From contig NZ_CAMGYZ010000003.1 in assembly GCF_946151055.1 (NCBI RefSeq), forward strand, positions 310,001 to 374,000: a stretch of 64,000 nucleotides of DNA. The letters are read 5' to 3'. Position 1 is the stretch's first letter. Each line of letters opens with the position of its first letter. A program made the position numbers and the translations under genes. This document shows, one piece after another, positions 43,212 through 52,964 of this stretch. The notes under the pieces were generated by a model, which was not told where the DNA came from, did not search any database, and worked only from the letters and a program-made list of their open reading frames with translations. The DNA comes from Bacillus sp. Marseille-Q3570 (GTDB lineage: Bacteria; Bacillota; Bacilli; Bacillales; Fictibacillaceae).

Positions 43212-44015
43212 ATGTGGATCTGGGAAGCAGAAGATGCAAAAGCAGTAATTGTGATGGTCCATGGTGCTGGCGAGCATCATGGCAGATATGAATGGTTATG
43301 CTCGCAGTGGGTAGCTAACGGTTATCACGTCGTCATGGGTGATTTACCTGGCCAAGGTGCTACCCGTCGGAACAGAGGACATATCTATTCATTCAGCGAA
43401 TATATAGACACGATCGAAAACTGGATGGAAGCAGCTGCACAATTTGATCTGCCAATTTTTTTGTTCGGTCATAGTATGGGGGGCCTAGCGGTTATCCGTG
43501 CATTGACAGAAAGAGAAATGCCCGTGAACGCTGTGATTCTATCATCACCTTGTCTGGGTATCGTCTATAAACCGCCAAAACCTGTTGAGGCATTATCTCG
43601 AGTCATCAATCGTGTATACCCAACTTTACGATTAAGCTCAGATCAAGGATTTGGAAAAGCGACAAGATCAAAGGAACGGATTGAACAGGACCTAAAAGAT
43701 GCTTTTTATGTGAAAAAAGTATCCATTCGCTGGTACCGGGAGTTGATGAGCTCAATCAAGATCGTCCACCAATCAGTCGGCCGATTTCCTGATGTTCCTC
43801 TGTTGGTCTTACAAGCAGGAAATGATTTGATTGTAGACAAAAAGAGTGTAAGGAATTGGTTCAATCAACTGAATTTGATGGAAAAATCCTATAAAGAATG
43901 GCCCGGACTTTATCATGAGATATTGAATGATCCAGAACGAGAGCAAGTTTTCCTTTATATATCGCACTTTGTAAATTTATTGTTGACCTTCGAAGAAAAT
44001 CTTCAAAAGGAGTGA
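43212..44015 (+). CDS. ytpA: Lysophospholipase/monoacylglycerol lipase YtpA
   Basis: 267-residue serine hydrolase. HGAGEHHGRYEWL oxyanion segment, GHSMGGLAV nucleophile elbow (about residue 93), acid in LQAGNDLIVD, His in LYHEILND. In B. subtilis YtpA is needed for the lysophospholipid antibiotic bacilysocin and is co-transcribed with ytpB, as here (four bases apart). AAGGGGCGTCGTAC is the ribosome site. Confidence 0.92.
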   Translation: MWIWEAEDAKAVIVMVHGAGEHHGRYEWLCSQWVANGYHVVMGDLPGQGATRRNRGHIYSFSEYIDTIENWMEAAAQFDLPIFLFGHSMGGLAVIRALTEREMPVNAVILSSPCLGIVYKPPKPVEALSRVINRVYPTLRLSSDQGFGKATRSKERIEQDLKDAFYVKKVSIRWYRELMSSIKIVHQSVGRFPDVPLLVLQAGNDLIVDKKSVRNWFNQLNLMEKSYKEWPGLYHEILNDPEREQVFLYISHFVNLLLTFEENLQKE

Positions 44016-44019
44016 AACT

Positions 44020-45087
44020 ATGAAGGAAGCCCCTTCGCAACCATGGTCATTGATGATGAGGATTTATAAGGAAATCATACCGAATGTACACAATGAATTA
44101 GATTTTTGGAGAGAAAAGGCGGAGCGTATTCCTAATGAAGAATTAAGAAGCCAGGCGATTGCCAGCATCAATTCGAAAACGTTCCATTGTGAGGGCGGTG
44201 CAATCTATGCCTTGCTCTCCATTGATCCTGTCTGCCGGAGGGAAGTCATCCGATTCATTGTGGCCTATCAAACGATCAGTGATTATCTTGATAATTTGTG
44301 TGACCGAAGTACTTCTTTGGACCCAGACGATTTCAGTTTGCTCCATAGATCCATGGAGCATGCGTTGACACCTGGTTCACTCGTTGAAAATTATTATAGA
44401 CTTCGTGAAGAGCAGGATGATGGCGGTTATCTGCCTGACCTCGTTCGAACATGTCAAAATGTACTCGAGGAACTGCCTGGTTTTTCACAAATCCACGCTG
44501 GTCTTCTGGAATTGGCGGAGCATTACTGTAATTTGCAAATACATAAACATGTGACACACGAGGAGAGAGTCCCAAGACTGCAACGTTGGTTTTCTGAGAA
44601 TGAAAAAGAACTTCCAGCGATGAGCTGGTATGAATTTTCGGCATGTGCCGGATCGACATTAGGAATCTTTTGCCTCGCTTCCTATGCCTCTAACGGCGAG
44701 GTTGAGCCCGAGCTTGTGGAAAAGGTGAAGGAAGGGTATTTCCCATGGATCCAGGGCCTCCACATCATGATGGATTATTTGATCGATCAGCAAGAGGACA
44801 AGGACGGAGGGGATCTTAATTTCTGTTTTTACTATGAAAATCAGGAAACGATGATCGAGCGTCTATTACACTTTTTTAAAATGGCAGACCGCTCAGCACA
44901 AGACCTTCCGCATTCGAAATTCCACACCTTGATTACGAGAGGTCTTCTTGGCATCTATTCTACCGATACCAAGGTGAAAGGGCAACGTGACGTACAGACA
45001 GTTCTTAAAAAACTGATGCGTGCAGGAGGATTGTCAGCCTATTACTTTTACTGGAACAGCTGGGTCTATCGTAAAGTAAAAGCATGA
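44020..45087 (+). CDS. ytpB: Tetraprenyl-beta-curcumene synthase YtpB
   Basis: 355 residues, DUF2600 family. In B. subtilis it cyclises all-trans-heptaprenyl-type (C35) or geranylgeranylfarnesyl-type diphosphates to sesquarterpenes found in spores. The Asp-rich region TISDYLDNLCDRST and a second MMDYLIDQQEDKDGG are the probable magnesium-diphosphate sites. AAAGGAGTGAAACT precedes the ATG. Coupled to ytpA. Confidence 0.92.
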   Translation: MKEAPSQPWSLMMRIYKEIIPNVHNELDFWREKAERIPNEELRSQAIASINSKTFHCEGGAIYALLSIDPVCRREVIRFIVAYQTISDYLDNLCDRSTSLDPDDFSLLHRSMEHALTPGSLVENYYRLREEQDDGGYLPDLVRTCQNVLEELPGFSQIHAGLLELAEHYCNLQIHKHVTHEERVPRLQRWFSENEKELPAMSWYEFSACAGSTLGIFCLASYASNGEVEPELVEKVKEGYFPWIQGLHIMMDYLIDQQEDKDGGDLNFCFYYENQETMIERLLHFFKMADRSAQDLPHSKFHTLITRGLLGIYSTDTKVKGQRDVQTVLKKLMRAGGLSAYYFYWNSWVYRKVKA

Positions 45088-45118
45088 ATAATGGTGGGTT
45101 CGAAATAAAAAGACAAAT

Positions 45119-45158
45119 GGACGTTCCAAAATTGTCTGACACTTTTGGAACGTCCCCT
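45119..45158 (+). terminator. Long perfect hairpin after ytpB
   Basis: GGACGTTCCAAAA and TTTTGGAACGTCC form a perfect 13-bp stem around an 11-base loop TTGTCTGACAC; followed by CCTTTG. The loop carries the GTCTGACAC repeat core also seen near 5920. Confidence 0.6.
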
Positions 45159-45240
45159 TTGTGTTGTTTCATTTCAAGTAAAAAATACTCCCTTTAAAAT
45201 TAGTGCACAGCTGGTAACTTCGGAATCAATACACCGGACG

Positions 45241-45316
45241 AAGGAAAAGCAATTGCTTTTTCGTGGGACTAAGGCTCCGCCTACGCCAAAGACTTTGATT
45301 TGCCAAGTTTTCTTTA
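45241..45316. repeat. Three-hairpin dispersed repeat, copy 4
   Basis: Left hairpin GGAAAAGCAATTGCTTTTTC is different in sequence but keeps the palindrome; right part ACTAAGGCTCCGCCTACGCC and TGCCAAGTTTTCTTTAA matches the family. Its last bases form the stop codon of ytqB. Confidence 0.75.
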
Positions 45317-45889
45317 ACTTCTTTTCTCTATCGCCACCACAAAGGGAGGAGTGTTTTTCTGATTGAGGAATTGATATTGGAGGACGTGGGCGTTAGTCTG
45401 ATCCATATTGTGTAAAAACGCGGTCAGCGAATCCTTTTCATCCTGACCACCCTCATGCCCGTAATAAACCACAAGGACAATCAACCCGCCCGGCATCAAA
45501 ATCTCCATCAATCCTTCAATGGCTGCAAGTGTCGAATCTGATTTTGTAATGACAGATTTATCACTACCCGGTAAATAACCAAGGTTGAACATTGCACCCT
45601 GAATTGATCCATGATACTTATCATCCACACATTCTTTCACTTTAGCATGGCTTTCAGTGAACAACCGTACTCGATCATCCAGCTTATTTTCCCGTAATCG
45701 ATTTTGTGTCGCTTCTATTGCATCATCCTGGATATCAAATCCATAAACAAGACCGTTTTCTCCGACCAGCTCCGCTAAAAATTGTGTATCGTGACCGTTG
45801 CCGACAGTTGCGTCTACAGCTACCCCGCCAGACTCAACCACCTTTTCCAATAGTTCTTTTGCGAATGGGAGTACCCGGCTTAAAATCAT
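45314..45889 (-). CDS. ytqB: SAM-dependent methyltransferase YtqB (MnmM-like)
   Basis: 191 residues, class I methyltransferase: VDATVGNGHDTQFLAEL motif I, GFDIQDDAIEAT motif II, NLGYLPGSD motif IV. Family members have been assigned as MnmM, which methylates 5-aminomethyluridine in tRNA wobble positions in bacteria lacking MnmC. The start overlaps the ytqA stop by four bases, so the two are coupled. The stop lies within a dispersed repeat. Confidence 0.9.
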   Translation of the reverse strand: MILSRVLPFAKELLEKVVESGGVAVDATVGNGHDTQFLAELVGENGLVYGFDIQDDAIEATQNRLRENKLDDRVRLFTESHAKVKECVDDKYHGSIQGAMFNLGYLPGSDKSVITKSDSTLAAIEGLMEILMPGGLIVLVVYYGHEGGQDEKDSLTAFLHNMDQTNAHVLQYQFLNQKNTPPFVVAIEKRS

Positions 45890-46851
45890 GGGGCGGACAC
45901 CTCAAATCCCTGATAGAACTTCCCCTGATAGCTGCTACGCCGCTCCAGTTCCGCTTCAATCGAATTCAGAACGTTCCATTTGTTCATGCTCCACATCGGT
46001 CCGATCAACAGCTCAGCAGGTCCATCCCCAGTCAATCGATGGACCATCATGTCAGGAGGAAGTACTTCCAACTGATCACAAACAAGGTTGATATATGTAT
46101 CGAAGTCGAGGAATTCTACTAACCCTTTTTCATATTGTTTCACCATAGGGGTTTTCTTCAATAAGTGCAATAAATGGATTTTGATTCCCTGTACATCCAG
46201 CTTCGCTACTTCCCTTGCAGTTTCCATCATCATTTCTGGGGTCTCCTGAGGCAGGCCGTCAATGATATGACAGCAGACCCTGATGCCATGCTTCCGAAGT
46301 TTGTTCACACCCTCCACATAACACTGGTAATCGTGCGCACGGTTGATGAGTTCTGCTGTTTCCTCATGAACCGTTTGCAGCCCAAGCTCCACCCAAAGGT
46401 AAGTCCGCTCATTAAGCTCTGCTAAATACTCGATCACATCATCCGGCAGACAATCAGGTCGTGTTGCGATTGCAAGTCCGACAACACCTTCCTGTTCTAA
46501 AATGACTTCAAATTTTTCACGGAGTTCCTCAACTGGATCATAGGTGTTTGAAAAAGCCTGGAAGTAACCTAGATATTTACCTTTCTTCCACTTTTTATGC
46601 ATCCGTTCTTTTACGGTATTGAATTGTTTGACGAGATCATCCCGACGGTTTCCAGCGAAATCCCCTGACCCGCTTTGGGAACAGAAAGTGCAACCTCCAG
46701 AAGCAACATTTCCGTCACGGTTCGGACAGTCGAAGCCTCCATCGATCGGAATTTTGATGATCTTTTCACCGAAATGATCTTTCAGATGTTTGTTCCATGT
46801 ATAGTATCGTTTATCACCGAAGTGAGGTGGAACAGCGTTGTTATAAGACAT
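45886..46851 (-). CDS. ytqA: Radical SAM protein YtqA (MnmL-like)
   Basis: 321 residues, TIGR01212-type radical SAM protein related to Elp3-like enzymes. The cluster cysteines are in CPNRDGNVASGGCTFC, an unusual long spacing typical of this family. With YtqB it is thought to convert the carboxymethylaminomethyl side chain of wobble uridine towards mnm5U. AAAGGGACTCTT precedes the ATG. First gene of the ytqA-ytqB pair. Confidence 0.9.
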   Translation of the reverse strand: MSYNNAVPPHFGDKRYYTWNKHLKDHFGEKIIKIPIDGGFDCPNRDGNVASGGCTFCSQSGSGDFAGNRRDDLVKQFNTVKERMHKKWKKGKYLGYFQAFSNTYDPVEELREKFEVILEQEGVVGLAIATRPDCLPDDVIEYLAELNERTYLWVELGLQTVHEETAELINRAHDYQCYVEGVNKLRKHGIRVCCHIIDGLPQETPEMMMETAREVAKLDVQGIKIHLLHLLKKTPMVKQYEKGLVEFLDFDTYINLVCDQLEVLPPDMMVHRLTGDGPAELLIGPMWSMNKWNVLNSIEAELERRSSYQGKFYQGFEVSAP

Positions 46852-47050
46852 AAGAGTCCCTTTCCATGTTTCATATTTTCATTCTATGAGCATTTTAGCA
46901 TGATGGTCGATGGACCGCCAATCGAGAATTCTACAAGGAAAAAACAATTGCCAACATCTATAAAAAGGAATACAATCTTTTTGGTATAAAAAAGTAATTC
47001 AGTCCACATGTGGCTTGTTTTATAACGCTTAGGTCTAGGGGGGACATAAG

Positions 47051-48241
47051 GTGCCAAAGCATCTTTGGTTGTTAATAATCGGTATGATGATCAATGTCAC
47101 GGGTGCTTCTTTCTTATGGCCATTAAACACTGTCTACATACATGATCACCTTGGGAAAACTTTGACATTGGCGGGACTTGTTTTAATGGGTAATGAAGGC
47201 GCTGGTGTTATCGGCAATCTGGTTGGGGGCTATTTGTTCGATAAGGTAGGAGGCTATCGGGCGATCCTCATTGGGATAACCATCACTTTGTTCAGTTCAG
47301 TCGGTCTCATTTTCTATCATAGCTTCTACCCTTACATGTTTTTTCTCATCATATTAGGTTTTGGGTCCGGTATGGTGTTTCCAGCAATGTATGCGATGGC
47401 AGGGATGATTTGGAAAGAAGGAGGTCGTAAAGCATACAACGCAATTTATGTTGCTCAAAACGTAGGGGTAGCCGTGGGTGCTGCTGCAGGAGGTTTGTTG
47501 GCATCATTTGATTTCACATGGATTTTTGTAGGGAATACACTCATGTTTGTTAGTTTTTTCTTTGTCGCTTTTTTTGGATACCGTCATCTATCTGATGCTG
47601 ACACAATTGTCTCGAGTGTTCTTGATGAAAGACTCACCATAAAGAGCAAGCCCCATTTCAATGCCCTGATCTTATTGTGTGCAGCTTATTTTATTTGTTG
47701 GCTGGCTTACGTCCAATGGCAAACGACCATCGCATCATTTACACAGGCAATGGGAATTTCATTGGGAAATTATAGTCTTCTTTGGACAGTTAACGGAGCG
47801 TTGATTGTTCTTGGGCAGCCACTTCTTGCATTGATCGTCAAACATTGGCTGAAGGTACCGAAACTCCAGATCATCATCGGTATTCTTATATTTATGATTT
47901 CTTTTTGGGTGGCTTCACAGGCTAGCTTCTTCATAGGTTTCATGACAGCGATGATCATCCTCACCATTGGCGAAATGCTCGTATGGCCAGCTGTACCGAC
48001 GATTGCAGGAGAATTAGCACCGAAAGGCCGGGAAGGATTTTATCAAGGTATCGTCAATAGTACTGCAACGGGAGGTAGGATGTTTGGACCGATTATCGGA
48101 GGGTTGATCGTTGATTTAGCGGGTATCGAAACGATGTTTATCATCGTTCTTATTTTACTGGTTGCAAGTCTCGGAATTTCAATCCTTCATGATCGTACAA
48201 TTGTCAAAAATCAATCAATCGTGGTAGGAAAGCCGTCTTAG
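47051..48241 (+). CDS. yttB: MFS transporter, YttB-like
   Basis: 396 residues, twelve predicted helices of the major facilitator superfamily, with GNLVGGYLFDKVGGYRAI after helix 2 (the usual GxxxDRxGRR-like loop) and a duplicate fold in the second half. Probably a drug or metabolite exporter; substrate unknown. GTG start after AGGGGGGAC. The terminator hairpin includes the last codons and stop. Confidence 0.88.
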   Translation: MPKHLWLLIIGMMINVTGASFLWPLNTVYIHDHLGKTLTLAGLVLMGNEGAGVIGNLVGGYLFDKVGGYRAILIGITITLFSSVGLIFYHSFYPYMFFLIILGFGSGMVFPAMYAMAGMIWKEGGRKAYNAIYVAQNVGVAVGAAAGGLLASFDFTWIFVGNTLMFVSFFFVAFFGYRHLSDADTIVSSVLDERLTIKSKPHFNALILLCAAYFICWLAYVQWQTTIASFTQAMGISLGNYSLLWTVNGALIVLGQPLLALIVKHWLKVPKLQIIIGILIFMISFWVASQASFFIGFMTAMIILTIGEMLVWPAVPTIAGELAPKGREGFYQGIVNSTATGGRMFGPIIGGLIVDLAGIETMFIIVLILLVASLGISILHDRTIVKNQSIVVGKPS

Positions 48242-48254
48242 TACGGCTTTTTCA
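48229..48254 (+). terminator. Terminator overlapping the yttB stop
   Basis: AAAGCCGT/ACGGCTTT stem with the TAG stop in the loop, then TTTTT. Confidence 0.85.
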
Positions 48255-48323
48255 CATATTCACGCATAATATTCGTCCATAAGGTGAAATACAATAAGAA
48301 GTGGAGAGAGGAGTGACTTAGTA

Positions 48324-48980
48324 TTGGAGAAGAGCTCGTCCGGGCATTCAACTAGGTGGAACAGCTATACCTTGTGGATTGTCATACTATTATTAGCCAT
48401 ATTTACTATACTGGGTTTTCTGCATGATACGTTAACACGCTTTGATACTACGGTCATGCAGCACGTCTGGGGGATACGCTCAGAATGGTTGACCGGTTTC
48501 TTCATTTTTATCACGTATGTTGGATCTGGTTATGTATCGATTCCGATTCTGATTCTTCTCGGCACCTATTTTCTTGTAAATAAAAAAATCAAGCTTGCGT
48601 TGGTACTTATTTTCAACCTGGTAGGGGTCCGGTTTGCGAACGGTCTTCTGAAAAATGGATTTGACCGGACGAGACCTGATGATAACCCGTTACTTGATGT
48701 CGGCGGTCTTAGTTTTCCAAGCGGTCATGCTATGAATTCTGCAGCATTCATAGGGTTCCTCGGTTATCTTGTCTGGACGTATCTCAGTAAGAAGGGAAAA
48801 CAGGCAGGGTATGTTCTGGTTGTTGCATGGTCGCTTGTTTTTCTGATCGGTTTCAGCCGCGTTTATATAGGTGTTCATTTTCCAAGTGACGTAATTGCAG
48901 GCTTTTCTGCTGGAGGAATTTGGCTTATCCTAACCTTAGTGTTGTTAAAAGTTTTTATGCCAGAGCGGGGGTATCAGTAA
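48324..48980 (+). CDS. PAP2-family membrane phosphatase
   Basis: 218 residues, about six helices. Motifs KNGFDRTRPDDN, LSFPSGHAMNSAAF and SRVYIGVHFPSDVIAG are complete. Probably a phosphatidylglycerolphosphatase B or undecaprenyl-diphosphate phosphatase type enzyme. A non-ATG start (TTG 48324) after GAGGAGTGAC. Followed after 21 bases by the HD hydrolase gene on the same strand. Confidence 0.9.
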   Translation: MEKSSSGHSTRWNSYTLWIVILLLAIFTILGFLHDTLTRFDTTVMQHVWGIRSEWLTGFFIFITYVGSGYVSIPILILLGTYFLVNKKIKLALVLIFNLVGVRFANGLLKNGFDRTRPDDNPLLDVGGLSFPSGHAMNSAAFIGFLGYLVWTYLSKKGKQAGYVLVVAWSLVFLIGFSRVYIGVHFPSDVIAGFSAGGIWLILTLVLLKVFMPERGYQ

Positions 48981-49001
48981 GGTTAGAAAAGAGGGATGTA
49001 A

Positions 49002-49553
49002 GTGAACAGAATCAAGGAGGCAGAACAGCTGGCTGTTCAAGCACATGAAGGGCAAATACGCAAATTATCAGGAGAGCAGTACGTCGTCCATCCGATCGCT
49101 GTCGGTGAGATGTTAAAAGAAGCAGGCTTTCCGGAGGACGTGATCATTGCGGGTTATCTTCACGATACTGTTGAAGACACAGAATTGGAATTCGATGATA
49201 TTGACAAAGCATTCGGTCACCGAGTAACAGAACTGGTGAAGGCAAATACAGAAGACAAGACAAAAACATGGCCAGAGAGGAAACAGCATACCGTCGAGTT
49301 TATACGAACGGCCCCTTTAGAAGTGAAAGCGTTGATTGTAGCTGATAAACTTGATAATTTTAAAAGCCTGGTCGAGTCCTATAACCAAGATGGTGAAGCA
49401 ATATGGGAGAAGTTCAAAGGCGATAGAGAAAAGCAAAGCTGGTATTACCGAAGTGTCGCTGCCAACGCAATGGAAGGTCTAACACCAGATGAAACACCTG
49501 AATTTTTCTACATATACAAAAAGATGGTAGACCGGTTTTTCGATAACGTATAA
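49002..49553 (+). CDS. HD-domain phosphohydrolase (RelA/SpoT hydrolase-like)
   Basis: 183 residues, a stand-alone HD_4 domain. YVVHPIAVGEML, AGYLHDTVEDTELE and ADKLDNFKSL supply the metal ligands seen in the hydrolase half of RelA/SpoT and in MESH1. It could hydrolyse (p)ppGpp or another nucleotide; no synthetase domain is present. GTG start after AGAGGGATG. Confidence 0.85.
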   Translation: MNRIKEAEQLAVQAHEGQIRKLSGEQYVVHPIAVGEMLKEAGFPEDVIIAGYLHDTVEDTELEFDDIDKAFGHRVTELVKANTEDKTKTWPERKQHTVEFIRTAPLEVKALIVADKLDNFKSLVESYNQDGEAIWEKFKGDREKQSWYYRSVAANAMEGLTPDETPEFFYIYKKMVDRFFDNV

Positions 49554-49603
49554 AAACCAGGAAAAAAGCCTATCATGATATCAACCCATTTTCTCAAAAA
49601 AGC

Positions 49604-49632
49604 TTGACATTTCCTGAGAATCTGAATACAAT
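49604..49632 (+). promoter_or_regulatory. SigA promoter of the leuS T-box
   Basis: TTGACA (49604-49609), 17-base spacer, TACAAT (49627-49632). Confidence 0.9.
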
Positions 49633-49654
49633 ACAAATTAAATTCTTCACAAAT

Positions 49655-49912
49655 TCAAAGGCAAAGAAGAGGAATAGTAAAATAGTCTACGGTCAAAGAG
49701 AGTTGGCGGCAGGTGAAAAGCCAACCCGAAAAGCTATTTGAACTCGCCTCCGAGCCATAAACGTGAATCCAAGTAGCGTTTATCGTCTCTCCGCGATAAG
49801 GAGCTAGAGTGAGTGCAAATTGCACTAATGCGGGTGGTACCGCGGGAAGGTTATGTGTATCCAACCTCTCGTCCCTGATGTTATACAAAATCAGTGGCGG
49901 GAGGTTTTATTA
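49655..49912 (+). ncRNA. Leucine T-box riboswitch
   Basis: Stem I begins near 49661 with the AGAGAG and GTTGGCGGCAGGTGAAAAGCC blocks (split here) and the specifier loop GAACTCG, giving a CTC leucine codon at 49743-49745. The T-box GGGTGGTACCGCGGG lies at 49832-49845. The terminator AACCTC...CCCTGAT/ATCAG...GGGAGGTT followed by TTTT is at 49863-49911. Uncharged tRNA-Leu should stabilise the antiterminator and switch on leuS. Confidence 0.96.
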
Positions 49913-49916
49913 ATTT

Positions 49917-50215
49917 CTGGTGAGTGATAAGCCTCGAATTTCAGCGTTAGCTTGTGTCTACGATATAGTGAGAGTACACTATGCACCTGTGTCTTCAAGA
50001 ATTTTCACAGCAGATGGATTCCTCGGTGCAACTCGTAGTACTTCATGAAGTATCGCTCGTAGCTCCGAGTCTCGACCCTGCGCTGCCTTGAACTTCTCGC
50101 TTCTCACTCACCAGGTGTATTTGGGAGATAAGCTTCTGATCTCTGCGTTGTCTTGTTCCTCCGGACTTGCACATGGATGTGCTGACTTCGACGTTATCAC
50201 AGGACGTGATGGGTT
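49917..50215. repeat. Palindromic MITE-like element between T-box and leuS
   Basis: CTGGTGAGTGATAAGC (49917-49932) and GCTTCTCACTCACCAG (50099-50114) are 16-bp terminal inverted repeats with one mismatch. A second, truncated unit (AGATAAGCTTCTGATCTCTG from 50126; compare AGCCTCGAATTTCAGCGTTA at 49930) follows. Internal palindromes ACTTCATGAAGT, ATAGTGagagtaCACTAT and GCACATggATGTGC mark hairpin centres. No open frame of note. Confidence 0.75.
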
Positions 50216-50252
50216 TAGTCGAAGTTCAAATATTTTTGCACGATTAACCCTG

Positions 50253-50380
50253 AGGATTGCTTCAAGACTACGCTAAAATTTATCAAGACAGGGTAGATTT
50301 TGCTCAAGATAGTACAGAAATTGCTCATGGTAACGTAAAAATTGTTCAAAACAGCACTGAGGTTGTTCTACAATGTGGAA
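50253..50380. repeat. Degenerate 21-bp tandem repeat upstream of leuS
   Basis: ATTGCTTCAAGACTA, TTTATCAAGACAGGG, TTTTGCTCAAGATAG, AATTGCTCATGGTA, AATTGTTCAAAACAG and GGTTGTTCTACAATG recur every 21 bases. It resembles the 20-21-bp array at 37531-37648. Nothing else is seen between 50216 and 50464. Confidence 0.7.
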
Positions 50381-50464
50381 TCCGGGTACTTAGTGCCCTT
50401 AAAATACTTAGTATTACAGAGAAATCATACTTAAATCTTAAAAAATGGAATGGGAGTGGCAGTC

Positions 50465-52882
50465 ATGGGTTTTGACCATATGCAAATTGAACGTAAATGG
50501 CAATCATATTGGGAAGAAAACAAAACGTTCAAGACTGAATTTGAACCAGGAAAGAAGAAGTTTTACGCATTGGATATGTTTCCGTATCCATCTGGGGCTG
50601 GTTTGCACGTTGGGCATCCGGAAGGGTACACTGCGACTGATATCGTCGCACGGATGAAGCGGATGCAAGGTTACAATGTCCTACATCCGATCGGGTGGGA
50701 TGCATTCGGTCTTCCGGCAGAGCAATATGCTTTGGATACTGGAAATGATCCAGCAGAGTTCACAGAACAGAACATCAACACGTTCCGCAGACAGATCAAG
50801 GAACTTGGATTCTCATATGATTGGGATCGTGAAGTGAATACGACCGATCCGAATTACTACAAGTGGACGCAATGGATCTTTTTACAACTATATAAAAAAG
50901 GTCTTGCATATGTCGATGAGGTACCAGTGAACTGGTGTCCTGCATTGGGGACAGTTCTTGCGAACGAGGAAGTCATCGAAGGGAAAAGTGAGCGTGGCGG
51001 ACATCCTGTAATCCGAAAGCCCATGAAACAATGGATGTTGAAGATCACAGCATACGCTGATCGTTTATTGGAAGACCTTGAAGAGCTTGATTGGCCAGAG
51101 AGCTTGAAGGAAATGCAACGTAACTGGATCGGGCGCTCAGAAGGTGCAGAAATTACGTTCGATTTCGATGGACATGATAAATCTGTTACAGTCTTTACGA
51201 CTCGACCGGATACATTGTTCGGAGCAACATACATGGTTTTAGCGCCTGAACATTCCTATGTTGACGAAATTACAACTGCAGATCAAAAAGCCGCAGTTGA
51301 AACTTATAAAAAAGATATTGAAACGAAGAGTGACTTGGAGCGTACTGAACTTGCTAAAGAAAAGACTGGGGTATTCACTGGGGCTTATACCATCAACCCT
51401 GCAAACGGTGAAAAAATTCCTGTCTGGATCGCTGATTACGTTTTAGCAAGTTATGGAACTGGCGCAATCATGGCTGTTCCTGCACATGACGAACGTGACT
51501 ATGAATTCGCTGCAAAATTTGAACTTCCAATCGTTGAAGTCGTCAAAGGCGGAGATGTATCAAAGGAAGCATATACGGAAGATGGAGAACTTGTAAACTC
51601 TGATTTCCTCAATGGATTGAGAAAAGAAGATGCAATTATGAAAATGATTCAATGGCTTGAAGAAAACGGTAAAGGTGAAAAGAAAGTGACCTACCGTCTT
51701 CGCGATTGGTTGTTCAGCCGTCAGCGTTATTGGGGTGAGCCGATCCCGGTCATCCACTGGGAAGATGGCACGAGCAGTGCAGTTCCAGAGGAAGAGTTGC
51801 CATTGACTCTTCCGAAAACAGACAATATCAAGCCTTCAGGAACTGGCGAATCACCGTTGGCGAATATTGAAGACTGGGTGAATGTCGTCGATCCTGAAAC
51901 TGGTAAAAAAGGACGCCGTGAAACGAATACGATGCCGCAATGGGCAGGCAGCTGCTGGTATTACCTTCGTTACATCGATCCAGATAACAACGATCAGCTT
52001 GCTTCTGAAGAGAAATTGAAGCACTGGCTTCCAGTCGATCTTTATATCGGAGGGGCGGAACATGCGGTACTTCACTTGTTGTATGCTCGTTTCTGGCATA
52101 AAGTCCTGTACGATTGTGGAGTGGTTCCGACAAAAGAGCCGTTCCAGCGTCTTTACAACCAGGGTATGATCCTGGGTGAAAACAACGAGAAGATGAGTAA
52201 GTCGAAAGGGAATGTTGTCAATCCAGACGAAGTCGTCAAGACACATGGTGGAGATACGTTACGACTTTACGAAATGTTCATGGGGCCGCTTGATGCAAGC
52301 ATCGCCTGGTCCGAAAATGGATTGGATGGGTCCCGGCGCTTCTTGGATCGTGTGTGGCGTCTATTTGTCGAAGAGGATGGTACAGTGTCCGGAAAAATCC
52401 AGGACGTAGAGCCGAATGAGCGGTTTGAGAGGGTTTATCATCAGACTGTGAAAAAAGTTTCTGATGACTTCGCGGAGTTGCGCTTCAACGTTGGGATCTC
52501 ACAAATGATGGTCTTCATCAACGAAGCGTATAAGCAGGATGTTTTGCCGAAACCATTCATGGAAGGGTTCATCCAGTTGTTGTCTCCAGTTGCTCCTCAT
52601 ATCGCAGAGGAAATTTGGGAGAAGCTCGGTCATACTGAAACGATCACATATTCAAACTGGCCAACGTTCGACGAATCGAAGCTTACAGAGAATGAGGTGG
52701 AAATCGTCGTTCAAATCAACGGTAAAGTCAGAGCGAAATTGATGGTTCCAACAGACGCTGATAAAGGTCAATTAGAAGAGATCGCATTGGCAGATGATAA
52801 GGTGAAAGAAAACATCGATGGTAAAACGGTACGTAAAGTCATTGCAGTACCTGGCAAGTTAGTCAATATCGTCGCAAATTGA
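50465..52882 (+). CDS. leuS: Leucyl-tRNA synthetase
   Basis: 805-residue class I synthetase. HIGH motif as H48-V-G-H51 and K576MSKS580; the editing (CP1) domain (about 220-420) includes [11 protein letters not shown] and AHDERD. ATG 50465 ([16 protein letters not shown]) aligns with the B. subtilis start and follows GGGAGTGG; the ATG at 50450 lacks a site. Control is by the T-box 550 bases upstream, but repeats fill the space between. Confidence 0.98.
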   Translation: MGFDHMQIERKWQSYWEENKTFKTEFEPGKKKFYALDMFPYPSGAGLHVGHPEGYTATDIVARMKRMQGYNVLHPIGWDAFGLPAEQYALDTGNDPAEFTEQNINTFRRQIKELGFSYDWDREVNTTDPNYYKWTQWIFLQLYKKGLAYVDEVPVNWCPALGTVLANEEVIEGKSERGGHPVIRKPMKQWMLKITAYADRLLEDLEELDWPESLKEMQRNWIGRSEGAEITFDFDGHDKSVTVFTTRPDTLFGATYMVLAPEHSYVDEITTADQKAAVETYKKDIETKSDLERTELAKEKTGVFTGAYTINPANGEKIPVWIADYVLASYGTGAIMAVPAHDERDYEFAAKFELPIVEVVKGGDVSKEAYTEDGELVNSDFLNGLRKEDAIMKMIQWLEENGKGEKKVTYRLRDWLFSRQRYWGEPIPVIHWEDGTSSAVPEEELPLTLPKTDNIKPSGTGESPLANIEDWVNVVDPETGKKGRRETNTMPQWAGSCWYYLRYIDPDNNDQLASEEKLKHWLPVDLYIGGAEHAVLHLLYARFWHKVLYDCGVVPTKEPFQRLYNQGMILGENNEKMSKSKGNVVNPDEVVKTHGGDTLRLYEMFMGPLDASIAWSENGLDGSRRFLDRVWRLFVEEDGTVSGKIQDVEPNERFERVYHQTVKKVSDDFAELRFNVGISQMMVFINEAYKQDVLPKPFMEGFIQLLSPVAPHIAEEIWEKLGHTETITYSNWPTFDESKLTENEVEIVVQINGKVRAKLMVPTDADKGQLEEIALADDKVKENIDGKTVRKVIAVPGKLVNIVAN

Positions 52883-52894
52883 ACAAACGAGGAA

Positions 52895-52927
52895 GGATTG
52901 GCTTCATTACGGAGTCAATCCTTTTTC
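52895..52927 (+). terminator. Terminator of leuS
   Basis: GGATTGGCT/AGTCAATCC stem (one wobble) followed by TTTTT. Confidence 0.88.
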
Positions 52928-52964
52928 TATGCTATAATTATGGATGAATAAATCAATATGTTGC

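Noticed and set aside
50088-50475. Two frames of 62 and 72 codons in the leuS leader
   Set aside because: They lie within the palindromic element and the 21-bp array; the heptad-like pattern follows from the repeat period.
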